Source of the DNA: Gemmataceae bacterium
GTDB lineage: Bacteria > Planctomycetota > Planctomycetia > Gemmatales > Gemmataceae
Assembly: GCA_022842245.1 (NCBI GenBank)
Contig: JALHPZ010000021.1
Span: forward strand, 1-64,000
Direction: 5' to 3'
DNA: 64,000 nt
This document shows, one piece after another, positions 43,326-52,485 of the stretch; the first letter of the stretch is position 1, and each line of letters opens with the position of its first letter. Made by a program: the position numbers and the translations under genes. The notes under the pieces were generated by a model. That model searched no databases and was not told where the DNA came from. It saw only the letters and a program-made list of their open reading frames with translations.

Positions 43326-46300
43326 ATGGCCTTCCTCGACACGCCGACTCTCCGCAAACTCCACGACGAGCAGGCGCACGCCCTCGATTGGACGCGCAGC
43401 CTCGCCGTGCGCGCCAACGCCGGCAGCGGCAAGACGACGGTGCTCGTCGAGCGCATCGTGCAGCTCCTGCACGCCCACCGCGACCTCACGCTCGACCGGA
43501 TCGTCGCGATCACCTTCACGCGCAAGGCCGGCGCGCAGCTTCAGGAGCGGTTGCACGCCGCCCTCGCCGCGTTCGCCGTCGGCGGCGACGCCGGCTTCTG
43601 GCAGGCCCGGCTCGACGAACTCGCCGGCTGCCCCATCGGCACCATCGACGCCCTCGCGCACCAGTTGCTCCGCCGCGGCATCGAAGCCGGACTCGTGCCC
43701 GACCTCGACCCCGCCTTCGGCATCCTCGACGGCATCGAGCGCGCCGAACTGATCGACCTCGCCCTCCGCGAGACCGAACTCGAACTGGCCGACTACCCCG
43801 ATTGGGACTGGTGGCTGCGCACCCAGGGCCGCAACGAACTGACAAGCGCGTTGCGATTCCTGCTCGCGCGCGGCCCCGTGCCCGCGCACGCCGAAGTCTC
43901 CGAAGCGGACATTCTGAACCTGCTCGACCTGCCGGCGCTGCGCGATCCGCTGGCGCGCATGGCCGCACGGCGCGGCGCCTTGAAGGCGGAACTCGCGGCC
44001 ACGCTCGCGGAGATGCGCGCGTCGAAGAAGGGCGAGGGGAAATTCGCCGGCAACATGATCGCCGCCATCGCGGACTGGCTGCCGCGCTACGATGCGATGT
44101 CGGATCTCGGCCTCGTCGAGAATCTTCGTTCGGCCTTGTACACCAAGGGCGAAGGCACCATCCCCACGAGCGGCTTCGCGGACAAGAAGGGCGTCTACTT
44201 CCCCAAGCTCGACGCGATCCAGCGCGAGTGGGCCGCGTGGATGCCGGGCTGGGGTTTCGATTCCGGCGAGTTCGACGGGTTCGAGCAATCGCGCTCCCTC
44301 GCCGCGATCCACGCCGTCGCGGAGCGGCATTATCGCGCGCTGTGCCGGGAAGAAAACCGCTACGATTTCGGCTTCCTCGCCGAGCGCGTCGGCCGGTTGC
44401 TCGACGGGTCCGCCGCGGCCCGGCGCCTCGTCGCCGATTACCGCTTCATCCTCGTCGACGAATTCCAGGACACCAACGAAACGCAATGGTCGCTCGTCGC
44501 GCGGCTCGCCGGCACCGACCCCGGCGGCGCGGTGGCCACCGACCAGCTCATGATCGTCGGCGATCCGCAGCAATCGATCTATCGCTTCCGCGGCGCCGAC
44601 CCGACCGTCTTCGAGCGGACCATCGCCAAAATCCGGGCGGGGAACCAAGGCCGGCTCGCGATGCCGACCATCGCCGACGGGCAACCGGGGGCGACGCCGT
44701 CGACTGTCGAACAACGCGAAGGCCTGATGCGACTGCGGCGGAACTATCGCTCGCACCATCCGTCGCCGTTGTTGGCGATCAACGCGATCTCGGAATTCGC
44801 ATTCCGGGCGGTGGGCGAGAAGAATCCCCAGCTGCTGGAGCCGGGCCGCACCGGGGACGATTCCCGCGCGGAGGTCGTCTATCTGTTTCCGCCGGCGGAC
44901 GGAGACGCGGGCGAGGAGCGGCCGACGGAGGAGCCCGACGATGCGGCCGCTCCGGCGGAGACGATCGACGGCGACCAGTTGAAGTACCTCGCGAGCGAAC
45001 TGCATCGCCAACATGCGAACGGCTATGCGTGGGGGGACATGGCGATCCTGCTCCGCAGCCGCACCACGCACTTCGCGAATCTCGAAACGATCCTGCGCGC
45101 CGCGGGCATCCCGTTCCGCCTCGCCGGCCTCGGCTTCTGGACGCGGCAGGAAGTGCGCGACCTCGTCGGCCTCGCCAACGCACTCGCGAATCCGTCGGAT
45201 GAACTCGCGCTCTTCGCCACGCTCCGCGGCCCGCTCGGCGCGCTGACCGATTCGGAACTCCTCGTACTCTCCCAACACGGCGGGGGACGCCTGTTGGAAG
45301 GCCTGCGCCGCGTTGCGGTCGGATCGGCTGAACCGTTTCCGGAGGATCGCCGGGCGCACCTCGCGCTGGTCGCGGAGCGCCTGGGGCCGGGCGGCCGCTG
45401 GCGCGCGCGTGTCGATCGCGTGCCGCACGCCGACCTGCTGGCCGCCGCCCTCGCCGAAAGCGGCGCGTGGGGAGTCGTCGCCGACGGGCCGGACGCGGCC
45501 GAACGCGCCGCCACCGTGGAGCGGTTCCATGCCGAACTGCGGCGGATCGAGGCGGAGCATCCGGCCCCGCTCGCGGCGATGGCGCGCCGACTGACCGCCC
45601 TCGTCGACGACGACGCGGAGGAGCCGGCGGACCGCGAGCCGGACGACGCCGACGCCGTGCAGGTGATGACCGTCCACGCCGCGAAGGGGCTGGAGTTTCC
45701 GGTCGTCGCCGTCGTTGGGTTGGAACGGAGATTCCGGGACGACACCGGGCGCGTCCGCCTCTTCGATCGCTTCCAACACGTCCGGCCCGAAGCGCGCGAC
45801 GACGCCCTCGCGGTGCGCCTGCACGGCCGGCCGATCGTCAGCTTCCTCCATCCGACGAATCCCCTCGCACGGGAACGGCCGCTGGCTTACCAGGCGCTCG
45901 GCGCGATCGAACGCCGGCGGACCGACGAAGAGGAAGCCCGCCTCCTGCACGTGGCGCTCACGCGCGCGGAATCGGTGCTGATCCTCGCGGGCCGGGGCGT
46001 GAAAAAGGATAAACCGCCCGCGCGTTCGTGGCAGGCGTGGGTCCACGACGCGCTCCGCATCGACGCGGACATCGCCGAGGGCGTACACGAACGCGTCGGC
46101 GTTCCGGTGCGCGTGGTCCGGTCGCCCGGCACGGCATCCGCCGCCGTGCCGCCGCCGCCGCCCGTTCGCGAATACGACCTCGAACCGATCGCGGAGGAAC
46201 CGCTCCGGCGCACGATCGCCACGACGGCATTGTTCGACTGGCTGAACGCCGAGGGCGATGCGCGCCTCGAACGGGAGTTTCGCGAGTTGCATCGGCTGGG

Positions 46301-46922
46301 GTTGCGCCCCGGTGCCCTTGTCCGCGCCGACCGCGCCGATTCATCCGGCGAATTCGGGAAGATCGTCGGCACGCTCGTCCACCGGGCGCTGGAGTTGGGC
46401 GCGGCGCTGCCCGCGGATCGCGAGGCGCGTCGGGAGTTCCTCGCGGTCCGCGCCGCCGCGCTCGCCGACGACGGCCTGGATCGCACCACCGCCGACGCGA
46501 TCGCGCAGGCCGCGCTGGCGATCCTCGACGAGGTCCTCGCCGATCATCCGTTCCGCGAACTGCTCGACGCCGAGGGGGAATCCGAAGTGGACTTCGCGCT
46601 GCCGCTCGGCGACTGGGTCGTCACCGGCAGGTACGACCGACTGATTCGCGACGGTGCGGACTGGGCGATCGTCGATTGGAAGACCGATCGCGGCGCGCCG
46701 GACGCGATCGTGGCGAAGTACCGCGACCAGATGGCGCTCTACGCGGCGGCGCTGTGGGAATCGCGACCGGAGGCGGACCGGCCGGCGGCCGTCGCCGTGC
46801 ATCTGGCGATGACCGGCGCGCGGGCGATCCGCACCCTGCGGTTCGAAGCGGGGGAACTGCGCGCGGTCCGGGAGAGCCTGCGCGCGCGGCTCGAAGGCTT
46901 GGGAAATCCATCCGACGCGTGA
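43326..46922 (+). CDS. addA: AddA-like UvrD-family helicase-nuclease
   Basis: 1198 residues. Superfamily I helicase motifs in order: Walker A ANAGSGKTTVL at 30-40, motif Ia AITFTRKAGAQL, motif II FILVDEFQDTNETQW near 377, motif III GDPQQSIYRFRGAD near 415, motif V VMTVHAAKGLEFPVV near 780 and motif VI HVALTRAES near 876. A C-terminal PD-(D/E)XK nuclease follows (VDFALPLGDWVVTGRYDRLI then WAIVDWKTD near 1118). This domain order is that of AddA. With AddB it should unwind and trim broken DNA ends. Its stop is 8 bp before the convergent 73-aa gene. Confidence 0.93.
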   Translation: MAFLDTPTLRKLHDEQAHALDWTRSLAVRANAGSGKTTVLVERIVQLLHAHRDLTLDRIVAITFTRKAGAQLQERLHAALAAFAVGGDAGFWQARLDELAGCPIGTIDALAHQLLRRGIEAGLVPDLDPAFGILDGIERAELIDLALRETELELADYPDWDWWLRTQGRNELTSALRFLLARGPVPAHAEVSEADILNLLDLPALRDPLARMAARRGALKAELAATLAEMRASKKGEGKFAGNMIAAIADWLPRYDAMSDLGLVENLRSALYTKGEGTIPTSGFADKKGVYFPKLDAIQREWAAWMPGWGFDSGEFDGFEQSRSLAAIHAVAERHYRALCREENRYDFGFLAERVGRLLDGSAAARRLVADYRFILVDEFQDTNETQWSLVARLAGTDPGGAVATDQLMIVGDPQQSIYRFRGADPTVFERTIAKIRAGNQGRLAMPTIADGQPGATPSTVEQREGLMRLRRNYRSHHPSPLLAINAISEFAFRAVGEKNPQLLEPGRTGDDSRAEVVYLFPPADGDAGEERPTEEPDDAAAPAETIDGDQLKYLASELHRQHANGYAWGDMAILLRSRTTHFANLETILRAAGIPFRLAGLGFWTRQEVRDLVGLANALANPSDELALFATLRGPLGALTDSELLVLSQHGGGRLLEGLRRVAVGSAEPFPEDRRAHLALVAERLGPGGRWRARVDRVPHADLLAAALAESGAWGVVADGPDAAERAATVERFHAELRRIEAEHPAPLAAMARRLTALVDDDAEEPADREPDDADAVQVMTVHAAKGLEFPVVAVVGLERRFRDDTGRVRLFDRFQHVRPEARDDALAVRLHGRPIVSFLHPTNPLARERPLAYQALGAIERRRTDEEEARLLHVALTRAESVLILAGRGVKKDKPPARSWQAWVHDALRIDADIAEGVHERVGVPVRVVRSPGTASAAVPPPPPVREYDLEPIAEEPLRRTIATTALFDWLNAEGDARLEREFRELHRLGLRPGALVRADRADSSGEFGKIVGTLVHRALELGAALPADREARREFLAVRAAALADDGLDRTTADAIAQAALAILDEVLADHPFRELLDAEGESEVDFALPLGDWVVTGRYDRLIRDGADWAIVDWKTDRGAPDAIVAKYRDQMALYAAALWESRPEADRPAAVAVHLAMTGARAIRTLRFEAGELRAVRESLRARLEGLGNPSDA

Positions 46923-46930
46923 CGCCGCGC

Positions 46931-47152
46931 TCAGGCCGCCGTCTTCAGGCGGATCGGGCCGATCACCGTCGAATCGACCGTCGGCACGAGGCTGTACAGC
47001 TCGCGCAAGGTCTGCTTCAGCACCGCGCCGACGACCGATTCGGGATCGGCCTGGCGCACGAGCGCCGCGATCTCGCTGGTGGCCCACGCCACCTCCGCGG
47101 AATCGATCACCGGCGACGACGGGGCAACGGACGGACGGACTTGCGTCTGCAT
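46931..47152 (-). CDS. Small protein of 73 residues, unknown
   Basis: Start at 47152 with AGGAGG 9 nt upstream, one of the clearest ribosome sites in the window, which argues for a real gene. The sequence is acidic and helical (SAEVAWATSEIAALVRQADPESVVGAVLKQTLRELYSLV), with a Pro/Ser-rich N-terminus and no Cys, signal peptide or membrane helix. No family recognised. Convergent with addA (8 bp between stops) and divergent from the methyltransferase. Confidence 0.7.
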   Translation of the reverse strand: MQTQVRPSVAPSSPVIDSAEVAWATSEIAALVRQADPESVVGAVLKQTLRELYSLVPTVDSTVIGPIRLKTAA

Positions 47153-47279
47153 GGCCGGGAACCTCCTTGTTCGAATCGGACCAAGCCGGATTGTGTGCGG
47201 AAACGGAAGTCCGCTGCAAGTCCAATTGACTCCCGCCCCGACCGCGGCTATTTCCCCCGCCGCTTGGGGGGATGGGGAC

Positions 47280-48167
47280 ATGCAGCTTTCACTCGCGCGG
47301 CTCGCCCGCGCGCTCGTCCGTCGCGTGCCGCTCGCGCGCCGCGTCAAACGCTACCTGCGGCCCGCGCCGCCGCCCACGGCGCTCGCCGATCCGACCTTCG
47401 ACGCCCGCAAACGCGCGAAGCTCGAACGCATCCGGCCGCTCCTGCGCGCCGACATGCCCGCCACGCGCGACCCGCGCTTCCACGACTTCCTCAGCGACGA
47501 ACTCCGCAAACAGTTCCACATCGTCGACACCGACAACGTCAGCGCCAACGAATACGACGAAACCGCCCGCGCCATGATCGACGAGTTCCGGGAGGGTCTG
47601 ATCCTCGATTGCGGCGCGGGGCTGCGACCCGTCTACCACGACAACGTCGTCAACTTCGAAATCTGTCCGTACCCCACCACCGACGTGCGCGGCGTCGGCG
47701 AACGGCTCCCGTTCCAGGACGGCGTCTTCGACGCGGCCTTCTCCTTCGCCGTCCTCGAACATGTCCGCGATCCCTTCGCCTGCGCCCGCGAGATCGTCCG
47801 CGTCCTCAAGCCCGGCGGCAAGCTCTACTGCGTCGTGCCGTTCCTGCAACCGCTCCACGGCTACCCGCACCACTACTTCAACATGACCCACCAGGGACTG
47901 CGCAGCCTCTTCGAAGACGCGATGACCATCGACCGCCAGGACGTGATCGCCAGCGGCAAGCCGATCTGGACGCTGACCTGGTTCCTCAACCGCTGGCTCG
48001 CGCAGCTCCCCGCCGCCGCGCGCTCGGAGTTCGAGCAACAGAAGATCGGCGACCTGCTGGCCGACTCGCGCGAGTATTTCGAGAAGTCGTTCGTCCGCGA
48101 CCTGCCGCGCGATGCGAACTTCGAACTCGCCTCCACGACGGCGCTGTTCGCCACGAAGCGACGGTAA
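47280..48167 (+). CDS. Class I SAM-dependent methyltransferase
   Basis: 295 residues from the ATG at 47280 (MQLSLARLARALVRRVPLAR) after a G-rich ribosome site. The Rossmann motif I is ILDCGAGLRPVYHDNVVNFE near 108-127; VRGVGERLPFQDGVFDAAFS marks motif II/IV and AVLEHVRDPFACAREIVRVL motif V, as in methyltransferase type 11 proteins. A basic N-terminal 45 residues precede the domain. The acceptor is unknown; such enzymes near glycan genes often modify sugars, but no glycan gene is adjacent. Confidence 0.85.
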   Translation: MQLSLARLARALVRRVPLARRVKRYLRPAPPPTALADPTFDARKRAKLERIRPLLRADMPATRDPRFHDFLSDELRKQFHIVDTDNVSANEYDETARAMIDEFREGLILDCGAGLRPVYHDNVVNFEICPYPTTDVRGVGERLPFQDGVFDAAFSFAVLEHVRDPFACAREIVRVLKPGGKLYCVVPFLQPLHGYPHHYFNMTHQGLRSLFEDAMTIDRQDVIASGKPIWTLTWFLNRWLAQLPAAARSEFEQQKIGDLLADSREYFEKSFVRDLPRDANFELASTTALFATKRR

Positions 48168-48197
48168 TAACTGTCCGTAGGCGTTCGAAACATGAAA

Positions 48198-48271
48198 ATT
48201 TACCCGTAGGACGGACTTCTAGTCCGTCTTTCCTAGCTCGGACGGACTAGAAGTCCGTCCTACGGGTAAAT
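48198..48271. repeat. Perfect inverted repeat with nested hairpins
   Basis: Arms 48198-48228 and 48241-48271, 31 of 31 matched, loop of 12 nt. Each arm contains its own small hairpin (GACGGACT-TCT-AGTCCGTC). It lies 31 bp after the methyltransferase stop. Confidence 0.95.
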
Positions 48272-48435
48272 CATTTCGTGCCACTCGCCTTACGACGCTC
48301 GAATGGCTCCGCCTCCCCGGGCCGCAACGACTTGTTGACGACAAGTCGGATCGGCGAGCCGTGTTTGGCGTCGACCCTGCGGTGCACCCCGAACAGGGGC
48401 GTGGAATTCCGGCTTTGGAATGAACGGGCGCGAGG

Positions 48436-49893
48436 TTACTTCGGCCGCTTCGTGTGCCAGTCCGTGGCGGCCTCGTACATGCGCGCGATGCGCAGCATCC
48501 GCTCTTCGTCGAACGGCGGCGACAGCAGCTGCAACCCGATCGGCAGGTTCGACTTCGTGAAGCCGCACGGGATGCTGATGCCGGCGATGCCGGCGAGGTT
48601 GCAACTGATCGTGTAGATGTCGCTCAGGTACATCGACAGCGGATCGTCGCTCTTCTCGCCCTTCTTGAACGCGGCCGTCGGGGCCGTCGGACCCATGATG
48701 ACGTCGCATTTTTCGAAGGCCGAATCGAAATCGTTCTTGATCAGCCGGCGGACCTTGAGCGCCTTCAGGTAGTAGGCGTCCTTGTAGCCGCTGCTGAGGG
48801 CGTAGGTGCCGAGCATGATGCGGCGCTGGACTTCCTTGCCGAACCCCTCGCCGCGGCTCTTGGCGTAGGTGCCGATGAGGTCGGCCTTCTGCTTGGTGCG
48901 GTGGCCGTAGTGCATGCCGTCGAAGCGCGCGAGGTTCGACGACGCCTCCGCCGTCGCCACGATGTAGTAGACCGCCACGGCGTAGTTCGAATGCGGCAAG
49001 GACACGTCGACGAGCTTCGCCCCCTGCTTCTCGTACTCCTTGAGCGCGGCGCGGATCGCGGCTTCCACTTCCGAATCCAGGCCTTGGCCGAAGAACTCCT
49101 TCGGCACGCCGATACGCAGGCCCTCCACTTTCTGGTTCAGCGTCTTCGTGTAGGCCGGCACCGGTCGGTCGATGCTGGTGGCGTCGTGCGGGTCGTGGCC
49201 GCTGATGATTTCCATCAGGAGCGCGTTGTCGGTGACATCGTGGGTGAAGGGGCCGATCTGGTCGAGCGAGGAGGCGAAGGCGATCATGCCGTAGCGGCTG
49301 ACGCGCCCGTAGGTCGGCTTGATGCCGACGATGCCGCAGAGGCTGGCGGGCTGGCGGATCGAGCCGCCGGTGTCGGTGCCGAGGCTGACGGGCGCGAGGC
49401 ACGCCGCGACGGCCGCGGCCGAGCCGCCCGACGAGCCGCCGGGGATGCGCTCGGTGTCCCACGGGTTGCGCGTGGTCTTGTAGGCGCTGTTCTCGGTGGA
49501 CGAGCCCATCGCGAACTCGTCCATGTTCGTCTTGCCGACGATGACGGCGTCGGCCGCCTTCAGGCGCGCGATGACCGTGGCATCGTAGGGCGGCACGAAG
49601 TTCTCGAGGATCTTGCTGCTGCACGTCGTCGTCAGCCCCTTGGTGCAGAGCACATCCTTGATGGCGATCGGCACCCCCGCGAGCGCGCCGAGCTTCGCCC
49701 CGCTCTTGCGCTTCGCATCGACGGCCGCCGCCTGCGCCTTCGCGCCGTCGGCATCGACGCGCATGAACGCCTGGATCGTGCCGTCGCGCTCGGCGATGTT
49801 CTTGAGGAAGGCGCCGGTAATCTCGGCGGACGACGCTTTCCCGGCAGCCTGCAGGGCGAGCAGTTCGGTCGCGGTCTGTTCGGTCAAGGACAC
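48436..49893 (-). CDS. gatA: Asp-tRNA(Asn)/Glu-tRNA(Gln) amidotransferase subunit A
   Basis: 485 residues, the usual length. Amidase-signature enzyme that frees ammonia from glutamine for tRNA-dependent Gln/Asn formation. The catalytic Lys-Ser-Ser triad is Lys79 (VPIAIKD), Ser154 ([11 protein letters not shown]) and Ser178 ([13 protein letters not shown]), exactly the positions known from GatA. The gene stands without gatB or gatC neighbours in the window, which is common in planctomycetes. The stop of the next upstream gene lies about 155 bp away. Confidence 0.95.
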   Translation of the reverse strand: MSLTEQTATELLALQAAGKASSAEITGAFLKNIAERDGTIQAFMRVDADGAKAQAAAVDAKRKSGAKLGALAGVPIAIKDVLCTKGLTTTCSSKILENFVPPYDATVIARLKAADAVIVGKTNMDEFAMGSSTENSAYKTTRNPWDTERIPGGSSGGSAAAVAACLAPVSLGTDTGGSIRQPASLCGIVGIKPTYGRVSRYGMIAFASSLDQIGPFTHDVTDNALLMEIISGHDPHDATSIDRPVPAYTKTLNQKVEGLRIGVPKEFFGQGLDSEVEAAIRAALKEYEKQGAKLVDVSLPHSNYAVAVYYIVATAEASSNLARFDGMHYGHRTKQKADLIGTYAKSRGEGFGKEVQRRIMLGTYALSSGYKDAYYLKALKVRRLIKNDFDSAFEKCDVIMGPTAPTAAFKKGEKSDDPLSMYLSDIYTISCNLAGIAGISIPCGFTKSNLPIGLQLLSPPFDEERMLRIARMYEAATDWHTKRPK

Positions 49894-50048
49894 GGCAAGT
49901 TCTCGGCAGTCGGTGGAGCGAGAGGAGGACGTAGGGGGTTAAATTATGCCGCGAAGCGGGAGGTTAAAGGGCGCGCGGGGGGCGGGAGGGGGACGATCGG
50001 TCTTGGGATAGGCGGTTGGGGGGCGTGAGAATGGTTGGCATACCAGCT

Positions 50049-50510
50049 TCACAGCCCGAAATGCTTCATCACGGCATGAACCCGGTCGGAGTGATGAGTG
50101 ATCTCAAGGAACGTGCCGTTGAGCGGATCAACCTCGCATGGGTTGCCCTCATCCCAAGCCAGCCACTCGACAGGGATGCGCCACTCCTCTACATTCGCGC
50201 CTTCTGTAGCGTAGTCACGCAGCCGTCCGGGGTGATCCTCGAAAAGTAGCTCCATGCGGCTCTCCGTGACTCGACCGACGCCAATGACGCCGAGTCGCAT
50301 GGCATACATGACTATCGTGTCGCCACGGCGAACCCGACGCATGTGGTCAGTGTAGTTGAACGTCCCCTCCCGATGATCGGCGAAGCTCCACGCGGCAGCA
50401 AAGCACCGTATGTGCATTCGCTGTTCGAGGCCGTTGCCGCCCGGCAGTCCGCCACGATTGGTATTGCACCAAAACACGCGGGCTTTCGGGTCAGGAGTTT
50501 TAGCCGCCAT
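50049..50510 (-). CDS. EVE/PUA-like domain protein
   Basis: 153 residues with GAGG upstream of the ATG at 50510. The order VFWCNTNRGG ... MRRVRRGDTIVMYAMRLGVIGVGRVTES ... EWRIPVEWLAWDEGNPCEVD is that of EVE/ASCH-type PUA-like barrels: an initial strand ending in a Trp, a central R-x-GD-x-V strand pair, then a I/V-P-V-x-W strand. Such domains bind modified bases in RNA or DNA and often occur near restriction-type defence genes; none is adjacent here. Family match is by eye only. Confidence 0.65.
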   Translation of the reverse strand: MAAKTPDPKARVFWCNTNRGGLPGGNGLEQRMHIRCFAAAWSFADHREGTFNYTDHMRRVRRGDTIVMYAMRLGVIGVGRVTESRMELLFEDHPGRLRDYATEGANVEEWRIPVEWLAWDEGNPCEVDPLNGTFLEITHHSDRVHAVMKHFGL

Positions 50511-50590
50511 ACCTACCTCAAGTTTGAACGCCCGTTCACTCCTGCGGTCGCATTTGAGCGTAACATATGGGCGGCCTTTCGTTTTGCGTC

Positions 50591-50959
50591 TTACTTCTTA
50601 TGCACCCACTCGCTCGGGAGATAGCCAGTTTTGCCTTCGTGTTTACCATCCATGACTCGGACCTTCGTAGTCAAGATGCCGGGTTCCAATACCGATACCG
50701 TCGTGTTTTTTGCGCACACCAAGAGCCGACCGCTTTGGATCATCTGTTCGATAGCTTGCTCATTCTTGGCGCGTGAGAATGCGGAAAGTTCGTCTTGAGA
50801 CTTTTCGTCAATGGTGACCCAAACAGTACTCTCACCATCGATTGCTAAGGTAGCGAGATCCCCTCTTTTCGGTGCCGACTTGCCGCCGCCCCCACCGCAA
50901 GCGATAATCAACGCGATCAAGGGCAAGCAGATCAAAACCGAGGTATAACGCAACAGCAT
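50591..50959 (-). CDS. Small lipoprotein with SH3-like end
   Basis: 122 residues. Lipoprotein signal MLLRYTSVLICLPLIALIIAC with the modified Cys at 21, then a glycine run. The C-terminus (TTKVRVMDGKHEGKTGYLPSEWV) is typical of a bacterial SH3-like strand pair. The gene is richer in A+T than its neighbours, as is the 50.1-51.0 kb stretch overall. Divergent from nothing; same strand as the EVE-like gene, 80 bp upstream of it. Confidence 0.7.
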   Translation of the reverse strand: MLLRYTSVLICLPLIALIIACGGGGGKSAPKRGDLATLAIDGESTVWVTIDEKSQDELSAFSRAKNEQAIEQMIQSGRLLVCAKNTTVSVLEPGILTTKVRVMDGKHEGKTGYLPSEWVHKK

Positions 50960-51111
50960 TGGATCGTACCTTGGCAGTTATTCAGTCGTGTTAATCGAAC
51001 GCCGAACAGTTGATTCTCCCAATTCGCAGATCACATCATACCGAACTCCGTACTTGGCATCCAACCAATACCGGCGTCACGACAATCGCTCGGCAACCCT
51101 CTCCCACCCCG

Positions 51112-51480
51112 TGTCTTCAGGCCGAAGGCCTGGGAGTTCTCAGCCCCGGGCAACGCCCGGGGTCGCCGCGCCCGCAAGCCCGCAGCCGGAACGGCTGCGA
51201 CACGAACCGCCCGCTCCCGAAGACCAATCGCTTCCCCCTTCGGCGCTCCTGTCGCAGCCGTTCCGGCTGCGGGTGGTTGCAATCCCGGACCCCGGGCGTT
51301 GCCCGGGGCTATGCACTCCTAGGTCTTCGACCTGAAAAGGGGGTGGCCGGGCGAAATCGCTTCTTGAGAGAACGGGGCGAAGCCCGGGGACGAACGTCCC
51401 CGGGGAGTCGCGAAGTATTTCGAGGAGTCGCGGCGACGATGGCCCACTCCCGCGGACGGTCGTCCGCGGGCTTCGCCCTC
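51112..51480. repeat. Nested inverted-repeat field in a 588-bp gap
   Basis: The gap 50960-51547 holds no credible gene. Outer arms: 51112-51163 (GTCTTCAGGCCGAAGGCCTG... ending CCCCGGGCAACGCCCGGGGT) against 51288-51339. Inner arms: CGCAGCCGGAACGGCTGCGA near 51181 against GTCGCAGCCGTTCCGGCTGC near 51251. A second field at 51375-51480 has GGGGACGAACGTCCCC and CCGCGGACGGTCGTCCGCGG palindromes and GAAGCCCGG/GGGCTTC words. Confidence 0.85.
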
Positions 51481-51547
51481 GGATGGCTGCCCGGGCTTCC
51501 GCCCTCGTGCTTCTCATCCCCAGCGTCGGCACACACAACGCCCTCCG

Positions 51548-52189
51548 CTACCCGTACACCACCGCGCACCCGTGCTCGACGCTGATGCGGAAGGCCTCGA
51601 ACATCGTCAGCCAGACCTTCCGCTCGATCCAGTACGGGTGCGAACCGTCGGCCTCCTTCGAAATCGCCCACGCGGCCTCGTCCGAAAGCTTCCCCTCGCT
51701 CAACTCGATGCCCAGCAGCGGGGCCGTCTTCACCAACTCCGCAAGCGCCCGCTGGCTCGAACCGAGGTTGCGACCGGTCAACCCGCCCTTGCGATCGTCG
51801 ACCAGTATGTCCGGGAAGTCGATCGGCACGAAGTACCCCTGCGTGTCCGAATGGCAGATGATGTGCGACTCGGCGAAGGTGTATAACTCGGCATCGACGC
51901 GCTTGTCCTTGTACGGATCCTCCCCCTCGCGGACCGGGCGGAACTCCTTCGGTGCCCGGCGGGCATACGCGATCGCGCGGTAGAGGTACGGCGTCCAGGC
52001 GTACGGGAAGGATGGACACGACCCGCGGAACGGGATGTCGGGCAACGTCTCCGGTTCCTTGTGCTTCGGCAGGCCGTTCGCGGCCAGCAGCCGGTTGATG
52101 TGGCGGAAGTTCTTGCGGTCCTGCTTCACCGCGTCGGGATCGGCCTCCGGGCCGCCGGCCAGCACGCCCACCGCGATTGCGAGACCCAT
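51548..52189 (-). CDS. Uncharacterised soluble protein
   Basis: 213 residues from the ATG at 52189, placed 5 nt after GAGGAG; the GTG two codons upstream leaves no room for that site. The sequence is mixed alpha/beta, without signal peptide (MGLAIAVGVLAGGPEADPDA), with features such as RGSCPSFPYAWTPYLYRAIA, HIICHSDTQGYFVPIDFPDI and a C-terminal FEAFRISVEHGCAVVYG. It resembles immunity- or SUKH-like small proteins in style only; no family recognised. It is flanked on both sides by repeat-rich gaps, which suggests a mobile or recombining location. Confidence 0.65.
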   Translation of the reverse strand: MGLAIAVGVLAGGPEADPDAVKQDRKNFRHINRLLAANGLPKHKEPETLPDIPFRGSCPSFPYAWTPYLYRAIAYARRAPKEFRPVREGEDPYKDKRVDAELYTFAESHIICHSDTQGYFVPIDFPDILVDDRKGGLTGRNLGSSQRALAELVKTAPLLGIELSEGKLSDEAAWAISKEADGSHPYWIERKVWLTMFEAFRISVEHGCAVVYG

Positions 52190-52370
52190 GTTCACTCCTC
52201 AGGTCCAGACTTTGCGGGTCAGGAAAGTATCTTCGTAAACGTAATCACATTTATTCAGGCCGGGCGCAAAACTCCGTACCGATTTCGTGGGTTCGTCGAT
52301 GTCTGACACGGTCGAAATCGACGTAAGTCCTTACGGGGCCTCTGTCGACCGGAGTGGGTCCGGAAAACGC

Positions 52371-52414
52371 GAGTGGGTCCGCCGGGGGGTGGAGCGGGGG
52401 CGGCGGACCCACTC
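52371..52414. repeat. Short inverted repeat after the comEC stop
   Basis: Arms GAGTGGGTCCGCC (52371-52383) and GGCGGACCCACTC (52402-52414), with a further partial copy GAGTGGGTCCGG at 52352. In the 296-bp gap between comEC and the unknown gene. A degraded copy of the 51450-51480 element lies at about 52455-52482. Confidence 0.8.
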
Positions 52415-52485
52415 GGGGCGGCGGGGTGAAGACAGGGGAGGTGCCGCGTTCACACGGGCAGTCGTCCGCAGCCTTCGCCCTCGAT

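Noticed and set aside
41880-46292. Minus-strand open frame of about 1470 codons across addA and addB
   Set aside because: Antisense shadow of two convincing helicase-nuclease genes; the translation is low-complexity and lacks any motif, as expected from high GC.
51112-51339. Nested repeats as a CRISPR or an insertion sequence
   Set aside because: Inverted, not direct, repeats; no spacers, and no transposase frame between the arms.
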